From contig NC_053047.1 in NCBI RefSeq assembly GCF_003473485.1, positions 14,906,001 to 14,970,000 on the forward strand: 64,000 nt of DNA, written 5' to 3'. The DNA is from Medicago truncatula (taxonomy: Eukaryota > Streptophyta > Magnoliopsida > Fabales > Fabaceae). This document shows, in pieces, positions 12,873 through 23,576 of the stretch. The notes below the pieces were generated by a model. It was not told the DNA's origin. It saw only the letters and a list, made by a program, of their open reading frames with translations, and made no database searches. A program made the translations under genes and the position numbers. Positions within the stretch are counted from its first letter, which is position 1. Each line of letters opens with the position of its first letter.

Positions 12873-13109
12873 GTGAAAATCACTTTATTGGAAGACCTTT
12901 TCCTTTAATTTCATCTCTTCCATCAAACTTGATCCTCATTCATGAATGTTTATGAGACATATGAAGATCTAGTTAAAAGCTGAAAAAATATATGAACAAG
13001 GGTAATATTGATATTGTTGTAAAAAAGGGTAATATTGGTATTATAGTTAAATTTGAGAGAGATTCGGATGAAACCGGATATTTTTGGGGTGTTTGGTGGA
13101 AAAAATCCT

Positions 13110-13215
13110 AACAAAGCCGCTAGCAAATTTTGTTTTCAATTAACACAAAAATAATTGTTTTCAATTTAGGTAAAGATGATTCGCATGAAACTTGTGTTAA
13201 ACAAACGACGAGAAA
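13110..13215. repeat. Stray F-box gene upstream fragment
   Basis: Landmarks CAAATTTTGTTTTCAATTAA, GTGTTAAACAAACGACGAGA and GAAATAAAAAAAATACTAAT resemble the region just upstream of the F-box genes near 20,885-21,080 and 18,120-18,260. No F-box coding sequence follows. It may be the edge of an older duplication of the F-box unit. Confidence 0.4.
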
Positions 13216-14455
13216 TAAAAAAAATACTAATGGTAAAGATGATTTAATGATAATAGATATTGAAATATTTTATTTTTAGGGGAGTTGAAATAATTGTTAT
13301 TAAATACTACTATAAACTGGTTGACTAAAAATACATAAAAACATTGTAAATAACTGGTGAAAAGATGAGCACTCAACTGGCCGTCCCAGTATACAAAACA
13401 CTGAGACATTTAGAGCCATACTCAAATCAGATAGGATACGTAGGTTTGAATTCATTCTCAGCGGTGGCAGAAACTGTTTGCAAACGATCACAGCTCAACA
13501 TTTTAAGTCTCCCTTTGGACATAAAAATTTCAACAAGGTGCACCAAATAGAGTGTCGGCACCTAAAATGGGAAGCATATAAACCTGAAAATGAAACACAT
13601 GACCTATAAGTCATCAAGAATTCCTATTGCATGAACTTGAAATCTTGCACCGAGTTATTCCTATTCCACTATCCTAGAGGATCTTAATATCCACCTCTGT
13701 TTACGGCCTTTTAACTGCAGGTTACCAATACAATGAGATCCTTTAAGGACATTAAAGGATAAATGACGGTCAACTGCTGCAACTCAATTCGAGTCATCAG
13801 GAGGTCCGTGATCTAGAGTATGTATTTTTTGTTTCATCGCAATGATAACGTTGTTTCTTCTCAATTGGTTACGAATGTTAGCAGTGAATCTATTATTACG
13901 GATGAGACTCCCAATTGAGTATGTTTATCAGATGACGAGTTACCAGACAACTAACACCTGACCATGATATATAGCTTTGGTTAGTTTGGAAGGTTATATT
14001 GGGACTGATGACAGATTCTAGAATTATTTATTTTTGTATACTCGGCTAAATGCTTGCTCTAATTATTGTATCTGTAGCTGTAGTCACAGTGATTCTCATG
14101 TCGCTGTAGCTGCTCACAAATGGATACATGGTATAATTGCATGAGACCTTCAGCAATAACAACACTCCAAAGAGTCTCTTATGACAAGAAACATAAGGAT
14201 TTTGAAGCTGGTCACAAATGAATTCACTTGGGGAAAGAAATGAAGAGAAACGTGAGAATTATGACATTGCAGTGCCTTGTCAATACATAGAACCTCTAGT
14301 TATATTGATGCATAGAAAGTTCTAGTAAATAAGTGAATGCACCTAGGAATATTAAATGACATTCTCTGGAACTTACTGATACATGAATAGACTTTTAGAT
14401 ATATTAAGGAACCTAGGAATATGGAAAATTACAAATTATCATTTAACACCCTTTC

Positions 14456-15265
14456 TTAATTTGTAACTTTCATATTATCTTTGAACTTTTCAAGCTTCTC
14501 AATGGGCACTGCTTTGGTGAGAACATCTGCTGGCTGCTCCGTGGTCTTGATGTATTCTAAGTTGATTTCCTTCCTTTGAACCATATCAGGAATGTAGTTG
14601 TGGCGCAGCTCAATATTCTTTGACCTTCCATGAAAAACTGGATTCTTGGACATTGAAATTGCTGATTGGATGTCACAGAAAATAGGAGTTGGATCTTCTA
14701 CCTTTTGCTGCAAGTCAATCAAAATTCTCCTCAACCAAACAACTTCACGTGTAGCTTCATTCGCTGAGATATATTCAGCCTCTACCGAAGATAATGCAAC
14801 CAAGTATTGCTTATTAGAACTCCATGAAATAGCTTTGGATCCTAGACAAAAAACATAGGCTGAAGTGCTTTTTCTGTCATCGAAACTACCAGCCCAATCG
14901 CTATCGGTATAGCCAACCAACTCATTGTTTTCTTCCTTTACATACTTGATCCCAAGCTTCTTTGTTCCTTGGAGATAGTGAAAAATCCTCTTTGCTGCTG
15001 CAAAATGAAGCTTACTTGGTTCAGATGGACTTTTAACAAATCCATTTTGCAGAAAGTAAGCATCAATTTTGCTGTTCCGCGCTCTCAGCGCTTGTTTTAA
15101 ACCGTAAAGAGCCTTGTGTAGCTTATAGACTTTTCCTTCCTTTCCTTCAACTTCAAAACCTTGTGGCTACTTCACATAAACTTCTTCTTCTAGTTCTCCA
15201 TTCAAAAAGGCTGATTTGACATCAAGTTGAAAAACTTGTAATTCCAACAATGCTGGTTTCTCTTT
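14456..15265 (-). mobile_element. Ty1/copia pol remnant (RT plus RNase H)
   Basis: Read on the minus strand from 15,265, the sequence gives a copia reverse-transcriptase piece (QLDVKSAFLNGELEEEVYV, then ALYGLKQALRAR). It has an in-frame stop just before PQGFEVEG. It then jumps from KSPSEPS straight to LHFAAAKRI, so the RT catalytic core is deleted. The RNase H part follows intact (GYTDSDWAGSFDDRKSTSAY, LSSVEAEYISANEA, and the ADVLTKA end). Long terminal repeats were not found next to it. A dead fragment of an ordinary plant copia element. Confidence 0.9.
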
Positions 15266-16190
15266 GGTGCGGAACAGGGGTGTCCTAGGAGACCGGCCAG
15301 TTTTTGATGTAGTACTGTTGGTGGTTTTGTTGTTTAAGTCTTCATTCTTATAGGCTTAGTTTTGAGGGGTTTTTTTATTGAGTTTTCTCTTGGTGGTGAA
15401 AATATCGGAAAATAATAAGCTTAATATCAGAAAATAATCATGAAAATAAAAAATAAAAAATCACAAACTATATATTTAAATCCATGCTTATAAAGCAATA
15501 TTCCTCACTTAGTCGAACTGATGTATGACCAGTAGTACTAAAAACATGACAGATGACAAGTGATACAAACTGTTAAGAGTTCTACATTGGAAGCGAAATG
15601 GCTTCAACAAGTCGGTATTGTAGGCTTGTGCTAGGCCCAACCGCAAATTCTAAGAAGCCAAATTAAATATGATAAAACTAACCAATACAGGAAACAGAGT
15701 AAACCATGGTCATGAGTGTTCAAATGTTGCTACTTGTATGTTACATTATTTGTGCAGTTCTATATCTAGTTTTGTAGCAAACCATAGAAAACAATAAGAG
15801 TTATGTTGAAGCTTTGATATATCAATATTATACCACAAACTGACACATAATCATGAATTTCTTATGCATCAATGAAAGAGCTACTCATTGAGTAAACCTA
15901 CACTGATGTACTGAAGTAACTAATAAAATTACTTGGAACAATTCTCATTTTCAATGCAAAACAGAAAAATAACAAAAATAAAAGCATCCAAACCGAATTG
16001 TTATCAATCCACAATTGTAGTCCATCCTAGAATACATCAATACTAAAGACCATCATCCTCATTAATTTTACTAGAAAACTAAATGTTCTTCAAACTAAAT
16101 GGTTGCATATCATAAGAATAGAAACTAATGAAAAATAATGATACTTCTAGTTACTACTTTTACTTCAATGAAACTAATTTGACTCCTTTC

Positions 16191-17849
16191 CTAAAGCATG
16201 TTTATTGAGGACTTAGTAGTTAGGTCGATTGTCATATCTTGTAAAAGCCTCGCATTCTGCAAAATATATGTTGCAAATCGAAGATTATTGGCCGAGCCTT
16301 CAAAGTTTAAAATTGTACAGGATCTGAGGTGAGAGGAAACACATTCAGGAACCGAATTTAGGTATTTCCATTCCTCGGAGAACCTGGAGCTCCTCTGTCA
16401 AAGAAGAAAATAAACATTTAAAATATATGTAAAATAGAACAAGTGATTGAACAGATATATTACTCAACAAACCTTTCTAATAATAAAAAGAGTTTGAAGC
16501 TTGGGACAATGTTGGAGCAATTGTAATATGCCATCCCAGCCGTGAAAGAAGTCATAAAACCATAACTTAATGTGAATTAAGTTCGGAAACACTGGAATGC
16601 TTGTCAAATTAGCCTTTTGTGCGTCTTCTATGCATAGATACTCGACATTATTAACTACATTATAAGGAACATCTCTTGCACCCATTTCAGCTCTAACTAA
16701 CTTAGCCAGGGACAAGGATTTAACCCCTACAGGTGCACTGTTTTCATCATGTTTGGAATTACCATAAGCATTCAAATCCTCTAGGTTTGGAGAAGCATTA
16801 AGAAGTTGTTGGAGAAAATTCTGATTTTTAAAACGAACAAATCTCAATTGTAGGGTTTTGAGCGACGGAAGATCACCACACAAATTTTCAGCTTCAACTA
16901 GTAACATCTCAAGTTTGAGAACAACTAGGGTTTCACACAGGGGCGGATGTAGAGTGAAACATTGTGTGGCAGCTGCCACACCAGATTCTAGCCAATTTTT
17001 TATTTTATTTTTTTATATGCATAAACATAAGGCACGGGAAGGAAAGTGGAAATTGGAAAACACACATAACACAAACAAAACAAAACATACCGCGTTGTTT
17101 CTTCTCCTCTTCTCTACTCTCACAAACAATCGGTTTCTTCTTCTCTTCTCACAAATCACAATTCACAATCGTCTTTCTTCTCACAACAAACAAACAAACC
17201 TCTCCTTCTTCCACTCTCATCAGTCAGCAACATCAATTTCTCTCTTCACTCCTTCAAATCAAGTGTATCTCTCAGTTCTCACTCTAAGTCTAAACCAAGG
17301 TAAGTGAAATAGTCAATTGATTCTCTACTTTCTCATTCATTCTACAATTGCTTTTTTAGGATTTTAGGCCTCCAATTTCAAGCTATCATCCTGACATCCA
17401 AAATGAGGTACGCAAAGCTTACTTGAAATTTTGCCACACTAATATGAAATGTCTAGATCCACCCCTGGTTTCACATGTGAAAATTGTATCATTCAAGATA
17501 TGATTATTCATGAAGAAATGAAATTCCTTGATACAACGTCGTTTAGCAGCTTCTATCCATGCATCCAAGATGTGATCACTTAATACAAAACGACACTTAA
17601 GGCATGCTAAAAGTTTTGATGAATTGGTTTGACAGACGAGGAGGGAGCATGAATGTATCAATAAATCCACATACACTATTAAAGGCTGCGTAGTACACGG
17701 TTTCATCATCGAAGCGGAGAATGGTGAGTGAGTGGCAAAGTGGGATCCACCGTTTCGAAAGAACGGTGGTAGTGAAAGCGATTTTGATGGGAAGAAAAGA
17801 AAGTATGTGACATAGCAATTCATCAGGTAAGTCACTGATTCTATCGGGA
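16191..17849 (-). pseudogene. F-box/LRR/FBD pseudogene (copy 1)
   Basis: This is the broken paralogue of the gene at 19,551-20,775. The F-box remains (DRISDLPDELLCHILSFLP, then FTTTVLSKRW), followed by LRR-like segments and, in exon 2 (from 16,394 down), an FBD domain (CVSSHLRSCTILNFEG). Lesions seen: the start codon and 5' UTR are replaced by a MITE (17,853-18,041); a 4-base insertion after KTFS shifts the frame near 17,600; a hAT element (16,938-17,467) interrupts the middle; and exon 2 meets an early TAG at 16,191-16,193. A 171-codon minus-strand ORF (16,464-16,979) is the downstream remnant with its first residues read from the transposon. No functional product is expected. Confidence 0.9.
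16938..17467 (+). mobile_element. hAT element inserted in F-box gene
   Basis: A 530-base element has inverted ends CAGGGGCGGATGTAGA and (inverse of right end) CAGGGGTGGATCTAGA, flanked by perfect 8-base duplications GTTTCACA (16930-16937, 17468-17475). The intact paralogue near 20,365-20,380 shows the uninterrupted site. The interior (about 17,090-17,300) is C/T-rich like a plant 5' UTR and ends in CCAAGGTAAGT, a strong splice donor, then jumps to the 3' terminus. It therefore looks like a deletion derivative that kept the 5' UTR and first donor site of an autonomous hAT transposase gene. Confidence 0.9.
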
Positions 17850-17852
17850 GTG

Positions 17853-18041
17853 GTTATGGTGCATAAGGAAATCCTTATGCACCGTGCATAAATCCCAATA
17901 TAATTGCTTCCTACACCCCCAAAGTGAGCCAAAACCATTTTTGTTGTGGAAATGATTTCCAGAATCTTCAAAATGAAAGAAATCTGATGGTTGTGATGTG
18001 TTTATGCACGGTGCATAAGGAAATGGCTTATGCACCATAAC
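17853..18041. mobile_element. MITE with GGTGCATAAG inverted repeats
   Basis: The ends are GTTATGGTGCATAAG (17853-17867) and CTTATGCACCATAAC (18027-18041). Each end also has a nested inverted motif TTATGCACCGTGCATAA, so it can fold into a double hairpin. Against the intact paralogue it replaces about 75 bases, including the F-box start codon and 5' UTR. I found no clear target-site duplication, so the superfamily is unknown and insertion may have been followed by a flanking deletion. Confidence 0.7.
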
Positions 18042-18969
18042 TTTTGCCGTGGAGGTAACTTTTGTCCTTTACCGAAAGTAGGGTTATCTCTTTTATTTTA
18101 TTTTAACCAACAAACCCGGAAACAAATTTTCTTGTCAATTAACACCAATTTTTTTTCTTTAAAAAAAAAAAACACTAATTTTGAGAAACCCAATATTTTT
18201 TTTTTTCAACTACACCTACCAACAGACATGTGCTAAACGAACGATTAGAAATCAAAATAAAAAGGTTAATTGTTTAAATTGACCCTCTAAAAAATGATTT
18301 CGTAAAATAAAATATACATATTTTAATCCTGTAATTTGAAATTTTTCTTATTTTTGACCCTATATAATTTACATGTGGATCAAAAAAGAGATCTACAAAT
18401 TGAATTTTTCATGATTTTTTTAGGAATCTTTAGCATGTTCAAACATATAGCTTTACACAGAATTATGTATTTCCGACTAAGACGAATTTATTATGACTTT
18501 TTATTCCTCAAAATTATGAATTTCTTAATCAACTCATAATTAATTTGTATCTCGTTTCAAAACTCCAATATTTCATGGTGAAGGTTCTTATGATGTTCTA
18601 ACCATGCCTACAAATTTAGAGAACGTAATTTGATCCGTGAGTATGAGTTTACTCGGAAAAAAAAATTAAATTTCGCACGTTTCGGTTGAAAAATAAAAAT
18701 AAATTGAAATGTCTGGGAAATGCTACAAAGTGTCTAGTACAAAGTTAGTGTGCCCTTTTACTTCGGAGTTTGCTTGGAACAAAAGAAACTCCAAATTGTG
18801 TGGAAAGTCGGTGATAGTTCAATTTATTGTTAATGAGTGTTCGAAAAAGATATGTGATCCTCTTACCTACATAATGGATAAGTCCAAATCAGCTCCAAAT
18901 GCTACATGTATGTTTGATTCCACTTTTAGATGAGCCAAAATTGATTCAAGAGGCATATAATTGATTTTG

Positions 18970-21285
18970 AGATGGAAGCGACCTGGCACATTGGTTTTGT
19001 GGGATTGTGTTAGGACCAACCGCATATTCTAAGAATCCAAAGGCCTAAGGAACCATAGCCAATTAAATATGAAAAAAACCAACCAATACAGGAAACCATG
19101 ATCATGAGTGTTCAAATGTTGCTACTTATATGTTACATTATTTGTTCTCTTTTAAAGAGAGTAAAATTCTTCAACTCTAAAGCACGAGTCCAGTTTTTAT
19201 GTTTCAAAATCAATTATTAAAAGCAAGTTAACAGGAACTGAAAATTAAAACTATTCAGACATATATGTTACATTGTTTGTGCATTTCTAAATCTAGATTG
19301 GAAGCAAACCATAGAAAACTATAAGAGTTATGTTGAAGTTTATGACACAATCATAAAAACATAATACTAAATGCAAAAACAGGAATCATAAATTTCTTAT
19401 GCATCGATGAAAGAGCTACTCGTTGAGTAAACCTACACTGATGTAAAGAAGTAAATAATAAAATTACTTGGAACAATTCTCACTGACAATGCAATAGAGC
19501 AATATAAAATTAAGAGCATCCAAACAGAATTTAATTGAAACTTCTAATTACTACTTATATTCAAATGTAAGTTTACATGCTGGAGAAATCCTTGGACAAG
19601 AGGACAATTCTTCTATAATTTCACTCCTTTCTAAAAGCATTTCATTTGAGGAGCGAGTAGTAACGTCGATTGTCATATCTTGTAAAAGCCTAGCATTCTG
19701 CAGAATATATGTTGCAAATCGAAGGTTATTTGCCGATCCTTCAAAGTTTAAAATTGTACATGATCTGAGGTGAGACGAAACACATTCAAGAACCGAATTT
19801 GGCCATTTCCATTCCTTGGATGAGCTGGACCTCCACTGTCAAAGGGATGAAAAGCAACATTTATCAAAATATATTTGAAACAGAACAAGCAAACAAATAT
19901 ATTACTCAACAAACCTTTCTAATAAAAACAATTTGAAGCTTGGGACATTGTTGGAGCAATTGTACTATGCCATCCCAGCCATGAAAGAAGCAATAAAACT
20001 GTAGTTTAATGTGAATTAAGTTTCGAAACACCGGAAAGCTTTTAAAAATAATATCTTCTGCTTGGTATACGCATAGAAACTCAACATTATTAACTACATT
20101 ATAAGGAACATCTATTGCCCGCATTTCAGCTCTAACTAACTTAGCCAGGGACAAGGATTTAACCCCTACAGGTGCACTGTTTTTATCATGTTTGGAAGTA
20201 CCATAAGCATTCAAATCCTCTAGGTTAGGAGAAGCATTAAGAAGTTGTTGCAGAACATTCTTATTTTTAAAACGAACAAATCTCAATTGTAGGGTTTTGA
20301 GGGACGGAAGATCACGACACAAATTTTCAACTTCAACTTGTAACCATTCAAGTTTGAGAACAACTAGGGTTTGACATGTGAAAATTGTGTCATTCGAGAT
20401 TCTGGCAATCATGGAGAGATGAAATTCCTCAATACAACGTTGTTTAGCAGCTTCTACCCATGCGTCCAAGATATGGCAATTAGAATCACTGAATACAAAA
20501 CGACACTTAAGGCTAAAAGTTTTGATGAATTGGTTTGGGAGACGAGGAGGGAGCATGAATGTATCAATAAATCCACATACACTATTAAAGGCTGCGTAGT
20601 TGTGCACGGTTTCATCATCAAAGCGGAGAATGGTGAGTGAGTGGAAAAGTGGGGTCCACCGCTTCGAAAGAACTGTGGTAGTGAAAGCGATTTTGGTGGG
20701 AAGAAAAGAGAGTATGTGACATAATAATTCATCAGGTAAGTTACTGATTCTATCCATCTTCTTTGAGTCTTCCATCGTTGAGAGAGAGAGAGAAGTTGCA
20801 AAGTAGGGTTTGTGGAGCGTTGGTGGAGATAACTTTTGTCCTTTACCAAAAGTAGGGTTATCGTTTTTATTTTATTTTACTCGTAAAAGCCGCTAACAAA
20901 TTTTGTTCACCAATTTTTCTTTAAAAAAATTAATAAATTAACATCAATTTTTTTTTTCCTTCAAAATGAAAAAAACAGCACAAATTTTTTGAGAAACCCA
21001 AAAAAAAATTGGTTTCAATTAAAACTATCAACAAACTCGTGCTAAACGAACGATGAGAAATAAAAAAAGGCTAATTGTTTAAATTGACCATGTAAAATAC
21101 GTGATGTCTACAAAATGACATTGTAAAATAAAAAAATATATATTTTAACCTTGTAATTTGAAATTCTTCTTATTTTTGACCCATAATTTACACATTTGTC
21201 CAAAAAAGTGATCTAAAGATTGAATTTTTTTGATGATTTTTTTTTTTTAGGAATCTTTAGGATGTTCAAACATAGCTTTACACAA
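18970..21285. repeat. Tandem segmental duplication, right F-box unit
   Basis: Partner of 15,560-18,462 in direct orientation. It carries the intact F-box gene and the same flanks. It lacks both transposon insertions of the left unit and therefore serves as the empty-site control for them. Confidence 0.8.
19551..20775 (-). CDS. F-box/LRR-repeat protein with FBD domain (copy 2)
   Basis: Probable substrate-recognition subunit of an SCF ubiquitin ligase; the F-box binds SKP1 and the LRR/FBD part is thought to bind targets, which are unknown. Exon 1 is 20775-19915 and exon 2 is 19835-19551 (TAG), joined in phase 0 at a GT-AG intron after IRK; 381 codons. The F-box is at residues about 8-50 (RISNLPDELLCHILSFLPTK, LSKRWTPLFHSLTILRF), with LRR-like segments (LPSLKTLQLRFVRF, ASPNLEDLNAYG, FRNLIHIKLQF) and the FBD in exon 2 (CVSSHLRSCTILNFEG, RLLQDMTIDV). 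The ATG chosen follows an AG-rich microsatellite in the 5' UTR, shared with the 50.7 kb gene. FBD F-box genes form large, fast-changing families in plants, and no specific role can be assigned. Confidence 0.9.
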
Positions 21286-21299
21286 AAAAAAAAAAAGAT

Positions 21300-21470
21300 T
21301 TTTCTTTTAAAAAATACATATATCTTTGTGATATATGCAAGTGAAGAAAATATACTAAGGGATAAGACATTACTTGGTCTATAGGTTGATTTTAATTAAC
21401 GGTATCTTGATTCATACAGATGCACAGAAGCCAGTAAAAGATCAGAGAAGAATCACATTATTCGAATTGA
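21300..21470 (+). pseudogene. Stray copy of MRNIP-like exon 4 boundary
   Basis: This matches the intron 3/exon 4 junction of the gene at 26,537-29,152 (source about 28,750-28,915). Shared landmarks are ATACATATATCT, TACTAAG.GATAAGA, ACAGATGCA.. and CAGTAAAAGATCAGAGA. The copy is cut off after about 60 coding bases and joins unrelated DNA near 21,480. It has no other exons, so it is a duplicated fragment and not a gene. Confidence 0.75.
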
Positions 21471-21599
21471 AGGGGTTCTCCACTTGAAAATCATTCAAGT
21501 TGACTTCAATAAAAATCCAAACAGGAACTTATTTCTACATGGTGTGGGTGGAGTTGTCACTTGGAAGTATTTCTAAATCAACATGTATCTATAAAAAAA

Positions 21600-22260
21600 G
21601 GGGGAAGTAGAACGAAAAGAAGGAATTGGAAATAAAAAAAAAGGGGAGCCAGAAGCTTCGCTTCCAGTAGCTTGCTTACTCTCCTAGTTAGAAGAAGGCT
21701 CTTTGGCGAATTCTTTAGATCTGGGTAGAGTCTCGCTCAGTAAAGAGAGTTGTAGATTCCTGGAAAAGGAGAGTGGCCTTGATTCTCTTCTTTGATCACC
21801 CAAAGCTTTCATTAAGGCTTTACATGTTGTTCTATATCTATAGAACAGAAAAAACATCCAAGGAAAATGCCCTGCAACCAATTACTGCCTAGGGAACCCA
21901 TTTGCTCGCCTGGCACGACAAACTAAAAACAGGATGGATGATTGGAAACTGGCCTAGCATATGACTCTATAATCAGCTAGTCGGAATCGGAATATGCTTT
22001 TACCCTTGCTTGAACAGGTTTACTCACAGGCACTGAAACTAGATAGCAACTGTAATTGTAATTGGATGGCAAGGAAATCACAAGATTGCTCACTTAAAAC
22101 CTAGCTTGCTGGCGCCTGCTGGCTCTCCTAAGTCTCTTTCCCTTTCCTGCAACTGGAACTCTAAATGTAGCACTGGATGTAAACTCTCACTTGAAGAATT
22201 GCTAGCTTGCCTATAATTCCTACTTGAATAAAAGAAAGGTCTGCTAAATCTAAATCTATA
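21600..22260. other. Possible nuclear insertion of mitochondrial DNA (NUMT)
   Basis: This stretch differs sharply from its neighbours: higher GC, few A/T runs, and many short words typical of plant mitochondrial intergenic DNA (AGAAGCTTCGCTTCCAGTAG, CTAGTTAGAAGAAGGCTC, TCTCCTAAGTCTCTTTCCC). The left edge follows A-rich DNA near 21,600 and the right edge returns to AT-rich DNA near 22,250. No mitochondrial gene could be recognised, so this is a call by composition and style. Confidence 0.45.
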
Positions 22261-22833
22261 TTTAATTTTCCCTTTATATCATTAATGTTGGTTTGACAAT
22301 ATATATGATTTACAAATCAAGAGAGATCTTAGTTAATGTATTATTTGTGATATAGTTGTATTATGAATATATGTACACAAACACATCAAAAAGATGGATT
22401 CATGTCTAATAAAAAATTAAGTGATGATAACCCAACAAATTGTGAAAATTTGCAAAGCTATCTTCGTAAAAACAAGTCACTTGTCAATTTGTTGAGACAC
22501 TATCCATTATTTATGACAGTTCATCCTATTGTGTAGGATAGTGTACACTGCAGCATTGGAGGTTGTGTTCATACGTTTAACAAATCTATAGCTCATGAAT
22601 GAGTACGGGTGTGCTTTATTGCAGTGTAGATTTTATGGATTTACCTTTATGAGTGTTGGAGGTGGGGTCGTCTAGATGAAAGCTTGTACAAACTTGCTAG
22701 AGCCACTCATGTAATTTAGGTAGAGGTGCAAAACTAAAATACATCACACCGTGTTGAACAACTTTGGACGTGATATCAATGTGAGTAAAATATTACTCGT
22801 AGTTTTAAGTTAAATATTTAAATTTAACACATG
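22260..22833. other. Intergenic DNA, nothing recognised
   Basis: AT-rich sequence with no open frame of note and no repeat family that I could match within the window. Confidence 0.4.
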
Positions 22834-23107
22834 TGTTAAGAGGCAATCTCAAACTCCGTGAAAGCAAGCAAATAGGCTTGCAATGTGCAAAACTATGAAG
22901 AAGAAAAGAAAATGAGAAAAAGGAAATTTATTAGTGGAAAGTGTAACTGATACAATGGATCACTATAGCTATATATAGAGTGTAGAATCACAACACTAAC
23001 TCAACTACACATGAATAACTAACTCAGTTACATTTGTTAAGCTAGATCAATTACACATAGTTACTTGCTATACAAGTAACAGATACATATCTATTTTACC
23101 TTTAACA
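22834..23107 (-). mobile_element. Solo LTR (Ty1/copia-like) with perfect TSD
   Basis: A 274-base LTR runs TGTTAAGAGG..ACCTTTAACA, so its ends are short inverted repeats beginning TG and ending CA. The 5-base target duplication ACATG is perfect (22829-22833 and 23108-23112). On the minus strand it shows a TATATATAG box (near 22,970-22,978) followed downstream by AATAAA (near 22,927), the usual LTR promoter and polyadenylation layout. No primer-binding site or coding sequence adjoins it, so it is a solo LTR left by recombination. Confidence 0.85.
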
Positions 23108-23151
23108 ACATGTACACAAACCTAGAGAAATTGTAGACCAAAATGTAAGTG

Positions 23152-23490
23152 TTATTTCCAAAGTGAATTCATGGCCTCTTCCAGTTTTTTCTTAAGAACA
23201 TCCAGAGACTTCAATTCTGATGAAGTAGAATTCTTTGCAGACTTCAATTCTGCATTTTCGATGATATATCTTGCAGCATTAAAGCACTACAATGCCAACA
23301 AAAAAATAGTAAAAATCAAAATCACTTAAAAACTTCTATATGCATACTCTAGAGAACTAATCAGACAAGATCATGATAGTATTTAGAGGGATAGAGTTAC
23401 CTGTTCAACTCTCTCCTCTAAAGCACAAAGAACAACGGCTCGAGGATGCTTTGAATTCGAACCAAGCAACTCTCTATCCCATCTTAGCAG
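23152..23490 (-). pseudogene. Two-exon 3' fragment of an unidentified gene
   Basis: On the minus strand, 23490-23401 (30 codons; LLRWDRELLG, ALEERVEQ) is bounded by an AG acceptor and a GT donor. After a short intron, 23286-23152 (44 codons plus TAA; CFNAARYIIENAELKSAKN, ending EEAMNSLWK) continues in frame. Both pieces keep phase 0 and have no internal stops. The second is predicted to be a charged helix or coiled coil. I do not recognise the family, and no further exons were found upstream, so this is probably a gene fragment; a small undescribed gene is possible. Confidence 0.4.
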
Positions 23491-23576
23491 CTATAAAAGT
23501 AAACGGATTTAATCCATCTTTAGACAAGGAAATAATGAACATAGAAGGAACAAAACTGGCAGACATGGCAATTTAA

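Larger units (their letters stand above)
15560..18462. repeat. Tandem segmental duplication, left F-box unit
   Basis: The unit matches 18,970-21,285 in the same orientation. Shared landmarks include CAGGAAAC, ATCATGAGTGTTCAAATGTT-type sequence, the whole F-box/FBD gene, and the upstream AAATTGACC..TTTTGACCC segment. The left unit is longer because it took in a 530-base hAT element and a 189-base MITE. The downstream flank also matches the 3' flank of the F-box gene at 50.7 kb, inverted. Confidence 0.8.

Noticed and set aside
16464-16979. 171-codon ORF as an independent gene
   Set aside because: Its first residues come from the hAT terminus and the rest is the downstream part of the interrupted F-box pseudogene.
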